Positions 1 through 11,160 of a DNA stretch of 64,000 nt are shown piece after piece (the first letter of the stretch is position 1; each line of letters starts with the position of its first letter). This DNA comes from Chinchilla lanigera (Eukaryota > Chordata > Mammalia > Rodentia > Chinchillidae). The notes below the pieces were generated by a model, which was not told the origin of the DNA, searched no databases, and saw nothing but the letters and a program-made list of their open reading frames with translations. The stretch covers positions 13,247,337 to 13,311,336 of the forward strand of contig NW_004955463.1 of the NCBI RefSeq assembly GCF_000276665.1, in the 5' to 3' direction. The position numbers and the translations under genes are program-made.

Positions 1-69
1 GTCACTATCACAAGAGTAGGTTAGTTCTCTCAGGAGTGGGCTCAATACAGAACAATGAGTTTGACCTGG

Positions 70-238
70 TTTTCTCCGTCTTGCACATTTACTTGCCCTA
101 CGCCTTCCGTCTTCTTCACAAGATGCCAGCTCTGTGTTCTTGGACTTTCCAGCCTATAGAACGGAGAGTCAAATGACCTTCTATTGTAGATTAATTACCC
201 AGCATCAGGTAGTTTGCTGTAGCAACAGAAAACAGACT
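70..238 (+). mobile_element. MaLR-type LTR remnant (3' part)
   Basis: The 3' part of a MaLR/MST/MLT1-style LTR is recognisable: a cytosine-rich stretch with GCCTTCCG, a CCAGCCTATAGAAC-type segment, then ATTACCCAGCATCAGGTAG and a terminal AACAGAAAACAGACT. These match the layout of ERVL-MaLR LTR ends. The 5' half is not visible. Confidence 0.6.
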
Positions 239-240
239 CT

Positions 241-644
241 TACTATCCTTGTTTTTACTTATAATGAACTGAGGTTAAGATGGTTTATTTCTTTTACCCC
301 AAATTCATAAAGAGAACTGGTGGGGGCTCTGATATGTAACCACAATGATCTGCTGGCTTTGTTCCCACTAATTCCCCAGATCACGCCTTCACTCCTCTCT
401 TATCACTGCCCCTCCCTCACCTGCCTTAATCCGCCCTGAAATGCCTGCTTCCCACCCTCACTCGCCTAAATACAAACCCAGCCTCACCTCCCTCCAGAAG
501 CCCCCTAACCACATGAGCTTCTGCAGATCTCCCCTCCCAACCTCCTCTGAGAGCCACCACTGTTGTCGTCACAGACCTCAGCATCTAATTACACCATTCG
601 CTCTCTGTCGACTCAGCCGGGTCCTCTGTTCGTGGATTTCCTGG
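241..644. other. Unassigned interval
   Basis: Pyrimidine-rich, CpG-poor sequence. I see no recognisable repeat, exon or RNA gene. Short open frames here show no family similarity. Confidence 0.4.
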
Positions 645-830
645 CTCTGGGGCTTGGCGCTGTTGCAGAGTCTGAACCCCAGCCTTGCCCCTTAAGTAGT
701 TCTGTAGCCTTGGGCAGATTACTCAACCTCTTTAAGTCTGTTTCCTTAGCTGTCAGTTGGAGATAAAAGGGTTATTGTCAAGATTAGACAAGAACATGCC
801 TGGCACATGAAAGGCATTGGTGCAATTACA
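645..830 (+). repeat. MIR SINE
   Basis: The core MIR layout is present in order: TCTGTAGCCTTGGGCAGATT, then ACTCAACCTCTTTAAG, a CTTAGCTGTCAGTTGGAGAT segment, and a TGCCTGGCACATGAAAGG tail. Divergence is high, as expected of an ancient mammalian SINE. Confidence 0.75.
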
Positions 831-1605
831 GTTGCTTTTTATTAATAGTCCGGTGACAGACAATGCATGGCCAAAGCTTCAGATGCAATGGGCACTCAAG
901 GAGTGTTCTCAAACTTGATTTCTGTGGCTATAGACAACATTGCAGTATTCACTTCTTACGCTCTTAAAATTAGTACAGTTATTTTGCTGCATTTAAAACA
1001 AATATATGGAACGAGGAGACACTACAGTGGCATGCATCAGACAGGGGATCTCCTAACCAGGGCAGGAGCCAGAGGCAGGCCTGCCACCCACAGCACAGGC
1101 AAGGCACACCCAGCATCCCTTAGAAGAGGAGCCCCCTGCTCATCCCTTAGAGGGGATGTGGGGCCCAGGCAGACAGCTCCCCAGACTCTGCCTGCTCAGC
1201 CTGCTTAGCTCACCAGGTCAGCTCGGTGCAAGGAGATGTGAAGGGAGGAAGAAAAGCAGGTGAGGCTTCTGACTGGAAGTCTGTTGCAAGCAAGGGGTAG
1301 AGCTCTGCTGCTGAGCAGGCCCTTGCCTAGTGTGTGCAAGACCGTGGGTTTCTTTCCCCAGCAATGCAAAAACATAATAATTGGAAGTACGGCCACATTT
1401 TCCTTCAAAGCTGTTTCCGCCTCTCCCTACACTCTGCACCCAGAAGACCACCGCCCCAGGGCCCTGGGCAATACAGAGAAGTTCCCAGCAAGCCAACCCA
1501 GGCTGTCTCCTCCTCCTCCACCACAGCCCCATCAAAGCCACCTCCCACCAGCTGCCCCTAGAAGGCCACAGTTTAGAGTACAGTACTGGCTGCTTGACCG
1601 GTTAG
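831..1605. other. Unassigned interval
   Basis: No recognisable repeat or coding exon. It holds several overlapping short open frames on both strands with no residue pattern I recognise. Confidence 0.4.
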
Positions 1606-1780
1606 GGTTTTAGTTTTGTTTGTTTGTTTTTGTTGCATTTTTTGAGACAGGGTCTGGCTACATAGTTCAGGCTGGCGTTGAACTCACCATGTAGCCCAGG
1701 CTGGCCTTGAACTCATGGTGATCTTTCTGCCTCAGCCTCTGGAGTCCTGGGATTAGAGGTATGCGCCATCACGCCCATCA
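1606..1780 (-). mobile_element. B1 SINE, antisense
   Basis: On the plus strand it begins with a T-rich tail and GAGACAGGGTCTGGCTACAT, carries two copies of the CAGGCTGGC...TTGAACTCA block (the B1 internal duplication), and ends in CTGGGATTAGAGGTATGCG. This is a full-length B1 reading on the minus strand. Confidence 0.85.
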
Positions 1781-3204
1781 AGGCCTGATGGCTTTTTAAG
1801 CACTTACAACAAAGGAAGAAAGAGCCTTAACCCTACTCCCCCCACAAAAATAACGTAAAATAAAACTATGTGGAAAAGCAATGGAGAAAATTTTTGTAAG
1901 AGACAGAGGGCTGATATTTCAATGACAGGTATCTAAAGCAAATACCTACTCTTGGTCACATTGTTTTAATATATGAATTTTAACAAAAACCAACAGGAGA
2001 CTCCTACAAGGAACAAACATGGAGACAGAAACAAAGCAAAAGGTCCAGGGTTGGGCCCCTGGCTGTGAAGAGCTGGGGCAAGAACGTGGGAGAGACATGT
2101 ACCAGGTGTGGCAAGAAGGTGCCCAGTGCCACATCCACCTGGAGTCCCCTCCTGCAGGTGGCACGGTACAGGTGACCCTTAGGAGCAAGCACCAGGCTCT
2201 GAGGCAGCTGCGCAGGTGGACCAAGCCCCAGCATATGAGGACCAGCAGGGCTGGCTCCAGGGACAGGGGAGAGGAGAACCTGAGAATGGAGAAGGCAGGC
2301 TCTGCCAGTGACCCTGCCCAGAGGACAGCAGAGAACACCCTGGAGGAGGTGGCCTGCAGCCCAGTGCCCAAGCAGGTCAGTGGGTAGCAGACACCTCTGC
2401 CTCTCCTGTGGTCCTCCCCCACTCTTCGGCCCTGAAGGGACACTGCCCTGCTGATGCTGCCCTGCTGCCCCAAGGGGAGCTAGCAGTGGAGACAATTGGA
2501 CATTTGTTATGCTGTCTGAATGACTTACTGAACATGGCTCTGGAGACTGACTTGCTTTTTTCTCTGTAATGGGGATTTAAGGCCCCCAATCTCAAGCACA
2601 CACAGACTCTAAGCAAGGGTGGCAGGAGGAGTCAAACCCCAAGCACGTCTCAGGCTTTCAAACTGCACAGGCTGTGTGCTTGGAGAAATGTCACTGCTTG
2701 GCTGAGAACATGCGTAGCACTGGCAGGCAGGGAGAGGCAGAGAACAGGAACCGAATTTAGGAGTGACTGGAAGGTCGACAAGAGAGAAGAGCCAAGGCAT
2801 GGGGTATATGCATAGCAACGAGGAGTGCAGCGAGCCTGGCTCCGCACCTCGCGCATCCACAGAGCCGCCCGGCTTCGAGAAGAAATAGCTGGTCCACGCT
2901 GTCTCCTGCAGGATGCGACCCACAGCAGGCTCCCCCTACTCCCAAGGAGTTGCCTGCAGAGCCCCACACTCGGAATGTCACTCTGCCACCTCCACAGACA
3001 CCACCACCACTGCACTCCTGTGCACACGTGTACATACACACTCACACGCATCCTCCCCATCCCGCAAGGCTTTCTCCTGTCCCCATTCACATGCAGACGC
3101 CTCCTGTCCAGCAATACTGATCTTCATCCTCTTACCCTTTAGAGCTCTTCCCCACTCCTCAGAAGTCCTGATAATTTGAACCAAGTGTGATGTAGCCTTT
3201 GATT
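1781..3204. other. Unassigned interval
   Basis: Mostly unique-looking sequence. It contains the longest uninterrupted frame of the window (1946-2473, minus) and an overlapping plus-strand frame (2019-2387), neither with recognisable domains. A CACCACCACCACTGC-type run lies near 3000. No repeat family recognised. Confidence 0.4.
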
Positions 3205-3600
3205 CCATCTTAGTTACTTTTCTGGTTGCTGAGACAAAACACTCCAAAGTTAAAGAAGGAAAGGTTTATTTGGCTCACAGTTTGTGTTGGTTTCAGCCTA
3301 TCATCAGTAGGCTCCAAGATAAGGTGGTATAGCAGAGGGGCATCACAGGGAAGAAATAGTTCATGCCAGGCAGAAGCCAACAAATGCAAGTAACTGACAG
3401 CTCTTTCTGCTCCTTATATCTAATCCTGGCTACCCTTAGGGCGGGTGGCACTCACACTGTCAACCCTGTCATGGGTGACTAAATCCCAGCATCACATCCT
3501 TGACCACAGCAGCGAATATCTTAGCTCAAGCCACCTCCCAAAAGCCCCACCTATGACTGCATGAGGCTGTGGGGGGCCAGCTAGACACAAGCCATAACAG
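3205..3600 (-). mobile_element. MaLR-like LTR, antisense
   Basis: Reading on the minus strand, the 3' end lies at the low coordinate. On the plus strand it shows AGTTACTTTTCTGGTTGCTG, GAAAGGTTTATTTGGCTCAC and, near 3530, GCCACCTCCCAAAAGCCCC, ending CATAACAG. This is the antisense layout of a MaLR-type LTR (AATAAACC-type polyadenylation region read backwards). Subfamily not resolved. Confidence 0.55.
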
Positions 3601-4784
3601 ATTCTAATCTGTTCTTGCTTCATTTCTGGCATTTGAGGACACCTTATTTCTCCCACTAACAGCGGCTGTTCTCTGAGATCAGGAACATAGCCACTTGCTT
3701 CTCCTGTGCTGGCCTTCGTGTCCAGCGCATGACTGAGTGTGGCCATGGATGTGGGGCTGACTCTATTGGGAACCTCGTTTTCTGTACCAGACACCAAAGA
3801 CTTGCATGACTGGAGAGAGTCTCTGGGCCCTGAGAGATGCCCACCCCTCCCTTTCCTTCCTTCTTGGGACCAAAGGTTTTTGGTCCATATATTTTCTCCC
3901 CATCCAAAACTGTTTTGCAGAAAGGCCCTTCTTTTCCAGTCTGGTCAAATTGAAACCTCTTTGCCTTATCACATCTGGTAGCCCACAGTTGTCATTTTGT
4001 ATCAAAAGATGTCAAAAGCTGTATATCCAAAAAACCCCACAACATACATGGGGGATTAGACCAGCAGAACTGAACTTGCTTAACTGTGATAAAGTCTGGT
4101 TGGTGAGACTATAGCTACTTACCCAAGAAGTAAATATCTCTGAGCTCTGACTAGACCAGGAGGAAGACAAGACTTGCCTGGTAATTTTATTATCTTGCAG
4201 GGGGGTGGGGAGAAAAGGGGAAATAAAAGACGAAAGGTGATAATCTCTGAAGTTGGGATCGCTCTCGTGTTACAGCCCATGCCAAGAATAGAAGATAACC
4301 ACTTTCACAGGCTCCCTGAGAGCTGCCCTGCTCAAATGGGAGGGCTACTCTCTACTGCCTTGGTGGCAGAGTCAAGAAGCAACCTACAGGGTACCATGGG
4401 GAGGTAAATGTTACAGATAAAGAAAAATGGAAGAAATGGGCAGTATCAAAAGGCTGTTTTGTCTCCTGTCTTGCAGAATACATGTTTATGTTTAGACTCC
4501 AATAACCTTATAGCCAGAGCAAAATTCTAAAATCCACAAGAGGGATTCTCAGTGGTGGGCAAGATGGTTGGATGGGAAATGAACATATCATCCAAAAAGA
4601 GATCAGAGGTAGTGGAGAGTATGAAGTTTGAAAAATAGTATTTTGTGATTTACTTTAGATTTTAAAAATGCTTTTAGACTACCAATTGCAGCAAGTAAGA
4701 TCCAACAAGATCTCCTTAGTTGATGCGGTGTGAACTTCTGTTTAAAAAAATATTTAGAAAACACTAATTCTAGACCATCTTTCC
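3601..4784. other. Unassigned interval
   Basis: No coding exon or repeat that I can name. The part around 4180-4440 is purine-rich and GC-moderate; 4560-4780 is AT-rich. Confidence 0.35.
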
Positions 4785-4862
4785 CATTTCCCAGACCAGG
4801 AAATTGAGGCCCAGAGAAGGAAAGTGACTTGTACAAGATCACACAACTACTTTTTAATCAAA
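4785..4862 (-). repeat. MIR SINE fragment, antisense
   Basis: The antisense MIR core is visible: CCAGGAAATTGAGGCCCAGA, then GGAAAGTGACTTGTACAAGA and TCACACAACTAC. Confidence 0.6.
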
Positions 4863-5169
4863 CCAGGAAAAGAAACAGAATCATAGATACTTGCATTATA
4901 GCAGAATTAATCTTCTTACCCCAAGTTTCACCCTTTGGAGGCTAGCACAACAAAGAGTTTCCTCCCCAAGTGTACCTCCCAGCCCCAGCCTGGGATTTTG
5001 GCCACCTGAATTCTGTCCTAAGCACAACCCAAAGCCAGAGTCCTTCTAGGAGGTATCACAGTGTCATGAGGGAAAACACGATCTCTGACTTGCAGACCGG
5101 ATTTGTTGCTCCTTAGCCTGGGTGCCTTAGGAAACTACTTAACCCCTCAGGGCCTCCATGAAAGGGCAA

Positions 5170-5578
5170 TGTGATGGTTAATCTTGATCCCTGACTGTCC
5201 ACTTGATCGGACTGGGGCACACCTAGGGAATTAGTGGAACACACATCCGGGTGTGTGTGATGTGAGGATGTTTCCAGACACGATTTGGGGTGTGGAGCAT
5301 TGGCAGGTTGGAGACTCGCCCTGGATGAGGGCGGCATCCAGGAGGGTGGGGACCAGGACAGAGTAACAGCAGAGGAAGGAAGAAGCCCTTTGACGCAGCT
5401 CTCGCCCTCTGGGTAAGCAGCTTTCCTCTGCCACACACACCCCCACCATAATGCTCTGCCCACCTCAGGCTTAATGCAATGGAGCCACTGGCCATAGCCT
5501 AAAACCCTGAGCCAAGATAAATCTTTCCTTTAAGTTGTTTTCCTCAGGTATTTTGTCACAGTGACAGGAAGCTAACAA
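5170..5578 (+). mobile_element. LTR-like element (rodent ERVL/MaLR style)
   Basis: It begins TGTGATGGTTAATCTTGAT, has an internal CACCTAGGGAATTAGTGG and GTGTTTCCAGACA block, and ends with GAGCCAAGATAAATCTTTCC, CTCAGGTATTTTGTCACAG and GAAGCTAACA. The 3' portion resembles the ends of the LTRs at 51175-51528 and 52861-53348, but the 5' portion differs, so it is another LTR family. No clear 5-bp target duplication found. Confidence 0.6.
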
Positions 5579-5773
5579 TGGTACCCACCCAGCAAGGTTA
5601 CCTCAGAGAACAGTCAGGCACAAATGAGACATGAAACCAACATGCTTGCTACTTAGAAAACAGTCCATTATTTTTAGCTTCCTCAGCATCATTCCTGAGT
5701 CCTTGACACTACAGAATATCAAAGAGACTTCCTGAGATCATCTAATGCTAATTTGATAAGAAAATCAAGGGTA

Positions 5774-5949
5774 GGCTGGGTATGGTGGTGCATGCCTGTA
5801 ATCCTAGGCTGAGGCAGGAGGACTGCTCTGAGTTCAAGGCCAGCTTGGGCTACATAGTGAGTTCAGGACCAGCCTGAACTACAATAGTAAGACCCTGTCT
5901 CAAAAAAACAAACAAAAACAAAAACAAAAAAAGAAAGAAAAGAAAAGAA
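5774..5949 (+). mobile_element. B1 SINE
   Basis: Starts GCTGGGTATGGTGGTGCATG, contains GAGGCAGGAGGACTG, the duplicated block CTACATAGTGAGTTCAGGAC followed by CTACAATAGTAAGACCCTG, and ends in an A-rich tail with AAAC and AAAG units. A short deletion removes part of the usual AGCACTCAGGAGG region. Confidence 0.9.
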
Positions 5950-6304
5950 AACCAAGAGTCCCCAAGGAGAGCCCCAGTTTAACTCTCTGCCCCTGATAAT
6001 GGGGAGGCAGTGGCTAGAAGAGCTCACTGCCCTGTTCTGAACCTGCCTGCTGGGGATGCTTTCCCTACCTCTCACCTCAAGTTTGTAGGAAAACTATAAA
6101 ATCTGTGTCCTTCTCTTTCACCGGTTCTCTACTGGTGGTCCTTTTAAAGCCCTTCTTATGGAAATTGTCTTAACCACCTTAGCAAGTCTCTTCCTGGAAT
6201 CCTAAAGAAAGGCTTGAGCAAATAATAAGAAATTTAGACTAAACATAAGGCAAGTTTGCCTGATGAGTCATGGGTTGAAAATAATACTGATTTGAATCCA
6301 TTTC

Positions 6305-6765
6305 TTGTGCCACACAAACTTAGTGGCTTAAAACAGCAAATCCTATTACCTTACGCTTTTGGAGGTCACGAGTTTGAAATAGTTCTCACAAGGCTCAAAT
6401 CAAGGTGGGGGCAGGCTCAAGTCAAGTTCCTTTCTGGAGGCCCTAGGGCACAAGCTCTTCTCTCCCTCTTACCAGCCACATTCATCTTCAAAACCAGCAA
6501 TGGCCAAGCAAGTTTTTCTTACATGAGACCATTGACTCTGAGTCCCTGATTGCCTTGTTTTATTTACAAGGGTTCTTGTGATGATATCAGACCCATGAGG
6601 TAATCAGGGTCCTTGTTCCATCTCAAGAGCAGCTGACCGGCAGTCTGAATTCCACTTGCATCCTTAATTCCCTTACCCCCTTAACATATAATGTCATATA
6701 TTTGCAGGTTCCAGAGAACAAGGCAAGGATATCTTTAGGGACCCATTGTTCTATCTACCTAATAC
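6305..6765 (-). mobile_element. MLT1-like LTR, antisense
   Basis: The plus strand reads CACAAACTTAGTGGCTTAAA, GGAGGTCACGAGTTTG, CAAATCAAGGTGGGGGCAGG and, at the far end, GGTTCCAGAGAACAAGGCAA and CATTGTTCTATCTACC. This is the familiar antisense order of an MLT1 LTR, a very old ERVL-MaLR. It is clearly eroded. Confidence 0.75.
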
Positions 6766-7574
6766 TCAGACCTCTTCCCACTTTAGCCTGTCACCAACAG
6801 AGATGGACCTGGCTGATCAGAACAGCAGTTTCTGCCTCAGATCCCAGCTCAGATTCCTGTTGAACAAAACCCTTCTGCAGTCACCAAGAATCAATGGGCC
6901 TTGGCTTAGATGCAAAATCTATTTGTTGGCCCTGACTATACTTGGTGAATTCTGGATCAGGGACAGGGCTATCTATGAAATGTTCATCTTTGTAGGCCAT
7001 CTCAAAGTGCTGGTAGTCCCAGCCAAAAGCAGAGATTTGTAGAATATCTTTCTTTCATCCCATTTCTGACATCAAAGTGACTTCACTGGCTCACTACAGG
7101 TCCCTGTCGATAGCAGGAATTTCCCTGGTCAGCTGTTCTTGGGGGATTTTCTGAGTGCTATGCTGTCCCATGAAGACGATTGCTCTGCTTGCTTTGGGGT
7201 CACTGCAGGTGTCTCTGCAGTCCTGTTCTTGCTCTGCCCAATGCTGTCTACAGAGCCCTTTTCCTCAGCAAGGACATGCTGTCTTCCCTGAGGCACCCTA
7301 ACTGCTGCCTTCAGGAGAAAGAATGGCACTGCCAGCCCACCCAACAAACCAGCTGGAAAACCTGTCTGTCACCCTTTGCCTTAGAGGGCAAAAGCCAAAT
7401 GTCTCTGACAACTGTTGCAGGGGCCACAGCATCATCGCGCCTGTCTGGAATAACGTACCAGCTGCATCTGCTCAGACGCTCCAAATGCCTGGCTCAGATA
7501 TGAACCCAGTGTCAGAGAAATGAAGCGGGGATAAGTAAAGGTCATAATAAAGGGGAAAGCATAGCTGTGTCCCT
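6766..7574. other. Unassigned interval
   Basis: No recognisable repeat or exon. The open frames at 6746-7042 (plus) and 7180-7503 (plus) show no family pattern. Confidence 0.35.
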
Positions 7575-7690
7575 TGAGTAATGTCCTGGCTCTCCTGTTA
7601 ACTGGTTATAGAGTTGGGACAAGTCACTTCAAGTCCCTGTGAGCCTTCATTTCATCTAGCCTAAAAAAGAAATGCGAAGCAAGATTAATT
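7575..7690 (+). repeat. MIR SINE fragment
   Basis: Degraded MIR layout: CCTGGCTCTCCTGTTAACTG, GGGACAAGTCACTTCAAGTC, CATTTCATCTAGCCTAAAA. Confidence 0.5.
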
Positions 7691-9144
7691 CTGGGATTGC
7701 TTAAAACCTTTACAACAAACAGTGCTGGCTCTCACAGCCTGGAGTGACTCCAAAAGACAGTAACAAGAACAGCAAGGGCCTCAGAGCTGTGGGCCCTGGG
7801 CTGTTCAGCAAGGAAGGAGAAGATGGCCGATCTAAGATGGTCCCTCCCCCAGGCCTAGGCCATTGAGGTCCAATCCCATGAGTGGCAAGGTCTTAACTTT
7901 CACTGGCTCACTCAGGTCTCTTAGAATAACTTCCCATGTTTTTCTGGTGTCTGAGGTGGGGGATGTAGCTCATCCAGACACAGTCAGTTTTATGGCCACC
8001 CACCATTTTGTCCCCTTGCCTTGCTCCAGGTCCCCTGCCAGGACACAAGGCAGAGCCACCGCCTCCTGGTGCTGCTGTCCCTGCCACCTCAGAAGTACTG
8101 GAAAGCAAAAACGTGCAGGTTCTGAAGCACAATGGAAGAAGGACCGCTCTCCTTTTGTGATTTACGGTCCAGATGAGGCCCTGAGCTTATTCCCTGGAGA
8201 CTGCTAGCAGCTAGTTTAAAGTATGTTTTCCATTTTTATGTGTAGTTTTCTGGTTTGCTTTTGCTTTTGTTTTGTTTTACTCTCCATAGGTCTCCTAAGC
8301 AGTCCAGAAGGGTCTGAGCTGTGGGAGGAGTCCAGCAATGGGCCATTCACAGGGCCATACTCTGAACTGCTCTTTCGCTGGCACCATCAAAGTTTGGTTA
8401 CCAGGTCAGCTGCCTGGCTCCTTCTTCCTTCCTAGGAGGCTCAATAGTCTCCCGGGTCCCGGGCTCCTAACAGCCCCACACTGCAGTTCACTGGGCCTGC
8501 CCAGACACGCCTGCCCTGGGCCTGGGCTCACGCTGGGACTCCCAGCGCACTTATGTGTGACAGCCTGTCATGGAGCAGAGCCACTGTTTACACTGCCCAC
8601 TTACCCAAGGAGCAGCAAATGGGAGCTACAAAGAAATGGAGATTGTTTTCCATATTTGTTGAGCTAAAAATCTAATAGATCTGTCTGTTCTAGAATGAAA
8701 TTTCCCAGGGATCATGAGTACCTTGTAATGTGAACCATTAAACCGTTTAGTGAGATGCCCAAGTGTCACACATGCAGCCCTGGAAATCCCTACATCTATC
8801 ATCTTTCACTATACAAAGGTTGATGGGAAAGTACCTCCTGCATTGTCCTAGCATGAAAGTCTCAGGCTGAACCACCAGCTAAATTTCTTCAGAATCTAGT
8901 TGTGAAGGCTGAGCTCTTCCTGGTTTGCAGATGGAAGAGCAAGTACAGTTGCTAGGACCTCCTACAGCTTCGGGGGATATACTTGTGACCGGATCCGAGC
9001 AAGATGCCTTGGGGACACCATACGTGTTGCGATAAAGTGTGTCACAAGAAGAGAAGACTCAGGGAGCACAGAAGCCACCTTCTAAATTACGAGGGGCTGC
9101 ATTAGGAGACAGAAGCACATTCACAGTGTCAGCTTCTGAAAGCA
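7691..9144. other. Unassigned interval
   Basis: GC-moderate sequence with a T-rich stretch at 8240-8285. I see no repeat, RNA gene or exon. Open frames at 7863-8207 and 8338-8667 are unrecognisable. Confidence 0.35.
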
Positions 9145-9410
9145 ACACTGCACAGTGGTTGGAGTCAAAACACTTGGGCTCTTTGCATGTAAACTCTCCA
9201 AGCATTCAAGTCCTCAACTGCCCCTAATGATGTGCATGTCACAAGGCTGTTGTGACAAATCAAAATAATTATGTGAGAGTACCCTGTGAACTGTAAGTGG
9301 TGTTCCCTGAGCTGAGCTCTTCAAGTGTCTTATTCAGTTCTCAGTACCCAATGCCTGGCACCCTACCTGCTCCATAAACTGCCGGTGATAAATACCCACT
9401 GTGTGAATTT
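9145..9410 (+). repeat. Eroded MIR and L2-like 3' end
   Basis: A MIR-like segment (CACAGTGGTTGGAGTCAAAA, CAAGGCTGTTGTGACAAAT) is followed by an L2-style tail (AATGCCTGGCACCCTACC, CATAAACTGCCGGTGATAAA). Both are weak matches by eye. Confidence 0.4.
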
Positions 9411-9663
9411 GATGTTTATCCAGAGTACAAAAAGCAATCGATAAAGGTTCTAAGGAGGGTAAAACTTTCTTGAAGTTAGAGAAGCTGTATATCACACCAG
9501 AGCAGTGCCCTAGGCTGATACGGAGGCAGAGAGCTCTGCTCCATGGAGGAGTTCATGCCCATTGGCCACAGCTAGAGATGCTGATTGAATTTTCCCTATA
9601 AATTGTGAGAAATAGAGGGTAGCAAAGCCACACCAAGGTAGCCACTTCAGCCCTATGCATCAA

Positions 9664-9762
9664 CTTTTCTTTTTTTACAGTACAGACTAGGCTCAAACTT
9701 GCCATCCTCCTGCCTCAGCCTCCCGGAGTGCTGAGATTATCAGCACATCAACACACACAGTT
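9664..9762 (-). mobile_element. B1-family SINE fragment, antisense
   Basis: T-rich start followed by AGGCTCAAACTTGCCATCCT, CCTGCCTCAGCCTCCCGGAG and GAGATTATCAGCAC. This is the antisense 5' half of a B1/B1-dID left monomer. Confidence 0.75.
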
Positions 9763-9923
9763 CAAGGTCAGGCTCATCACAGTCACAAGTCACTGTATGC
9801 CATGTACCTTTGGCTCACTCACTCACTAAATAAGAAGTATGCAAATATGAAAGCTGCTCACATCAGGGACATACCGAAAACCAGCTTATATTCCCAGGCC
9901 TCTGAATCCCACTGCATGTCCAA

Positions 9924-9950
9924 GACAGGGATCCCAACCTAAACTAGAGA
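9924..9950 (+). repeat. 27-bp dispersed repeat, copy 1
   Basis: The 27 bases here (beginning GACAGGGATCCCAACC) recur exactly, in the same orientation, at 14156-14182. Flanks diverge at once on the right side; on the left the match extends about three bases past one mismatch. I cannot assign it to a repeat family. Confidence 0.8.
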
Positions 9951-9979
9951 CTCTTAGTTATACAACTGCATCAAACAAA

Positions 9980-10125
9980 CGCTGGCTTTATTGACTCATT
10001 CAAGGGCTGCTCCAGTGCATCATCTACCACAGACACTGTCCTGGCAGTGGGGCTGAATCTAGATAATGCAAGAGTAAGGTATGGCAGTTGACAAAACAAA
10101 TTTGTCCTGCCTCAGAGACATGCAC
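9980..10125 (-). repeat. L2 3' end, antisense
   Basis: Antisense L2 pattern: TTGACTCATTCAAGG, ACAGACACTGTCCTGGCAG, GGGGCTGAATCTAG, ACAAAACAAATTTGTCCTGC. Confidence 0.5.
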
Positions 10126-10133
10126 ACCTATGG

Positions 10134-10497
10134 TGCTGTGGTTTGAATGCTCCCTCTAAAACTCACATTGAGAGTTAATGGCCACTGTGACAATATTGAT
10201 TAAGTCACAAGGGCACCACCCTTGTGAATAGACAAGGTTCACGAAGTGGGAGGAGTGGGTCAGTTGTCCGGGAATGGCCTCAGCCTCCGCAGCTCCCTTG
10301 CTCCCACCATCTCACTCTCACAGTCTCTTTGGCCACGTGATGTCCTCTGCTAATGTAACATGAAGCCCTTGCCCCGTGCCTGCACCTTGATGTTGGACTC
10401 CCAGCCTCCAGAACTATGAGACACAAATTTCTGTTCTTTACCAAGTCCTAATCTGCAGTATTCTGTCATCACAACACAAAACAGACTAAGACCCAGG
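10134..10497 (+). mobile_element. MaLR (MST/MLT1-type) LTR
   Basis: Starts TGCTGTGGTTTGAATGCTCC, has a GTGGGAGGAGTGGGTCAGTT centre, CCAGCCTCCAGAACTATGAG, CAAATTTCTGTTCTTTACCA and ends AAAACAGACTAAGAC. This is the full LTR layout. No clean target duplication by eye. Confidence 0.75.
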
Positions 10498-10938
10498 AGA
10501 ACTAACATCACATCATAACCAAGCAAATAAGGGTACAGCTACCAACGATGATGAGTGTCATGGAGGAAAAGTAAGAGGGGAACTCAAGGCCTATAAAGGG
10601 GCCTCAGCCAAGAACAGCAGTCTAAAAGGGAGCAACATTTGAATCAAGATCTCAAGGCTGAGTCCCTGCAAACAAGGTGGAGAGGAGAGTGAAGCTGCAG
10701 ATGGTTGGGAGGCGGGAAAGTGATTTAGTCCAAGGGCTGAAAGTAGACTGGAAATCGTGAGCAAGTGGGATAGAGGTATGTGCTTGCCATCTCTTCTGAC
10801 TTATCCTGCAGAGAAAAGATAACCAGCAAAGGATCTTCAGCAAAAATGATGAGATCAGTTTGGGGCTTCAAAAGATCCCCCAGAAGGTGGGAGTAGAAGG
10901 GACTTTGCAGTGAGAGCACTTCAAGTTACTGTCATCTG

Positions 10939-11143
10939 ATATCAAGCGTGGTGGTGCATGCCTGTAATCCCAGCACTCAGGAGGCTGAGACAGGAGGATT
11001 GTTGTGAGTTGGNNNNNNNNNNNNNNNNNNNNNNNNNNNNNNNNNNNNNNNNNNNNNNNNNNNNNNNNNNNNNNNNNNNNNNNNNNNNNNNNNNNNNNNN
11101 NNNNNNNNNNNNAAAAAAAAAAAAAAAAACGAAAAACAAAAAA
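10939..11143 (+). mobile_element. Young B1 SINE containing the assembly gap
   Basis: The left part reads AAGCGTGGTGGTGCATGCC, CCAGCACTCAGGAGGCTGAG and CAGGAGGATTGTTGTGAGTT, then the N run, then a long A tail with AACGAAAAAC. A perfect 17-bp target-site duplication, CAAGTTACTGTCATCTG, flanks it at 10922-10938 and 11144-11160. The element therefore spans the gap, and the missing bases are expected to be the rest of the B1 body. Confidence 0.92.
11013..11112. other. Assembly gap (100 N)
   Basis: Exactly 100 N, a conventional placeholder length, so its true size is unknown. It sits between the B1 5' half and its A tail. Open frames running across it are artefacts. Confidence 0.99.
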
Positions 11144-11160
11144 CAAGTTACTGTCATCTG

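Noticed and set aside
2019..2387. Plus-strand frame ending near AAGCAGGTCAGTGGG, which resembles a splice donor
   Set aside because: A single donor-like string without a recognisable protein or acceptor is not enough to call an exon.
1946..2473. Longest open frame (175 codons, minus strand), overlapped by frames of similar length on both strands
   Set aside because: No recognisable domain, signal or residue pattern; open in several frames at once, as expected from GC-rich composition.
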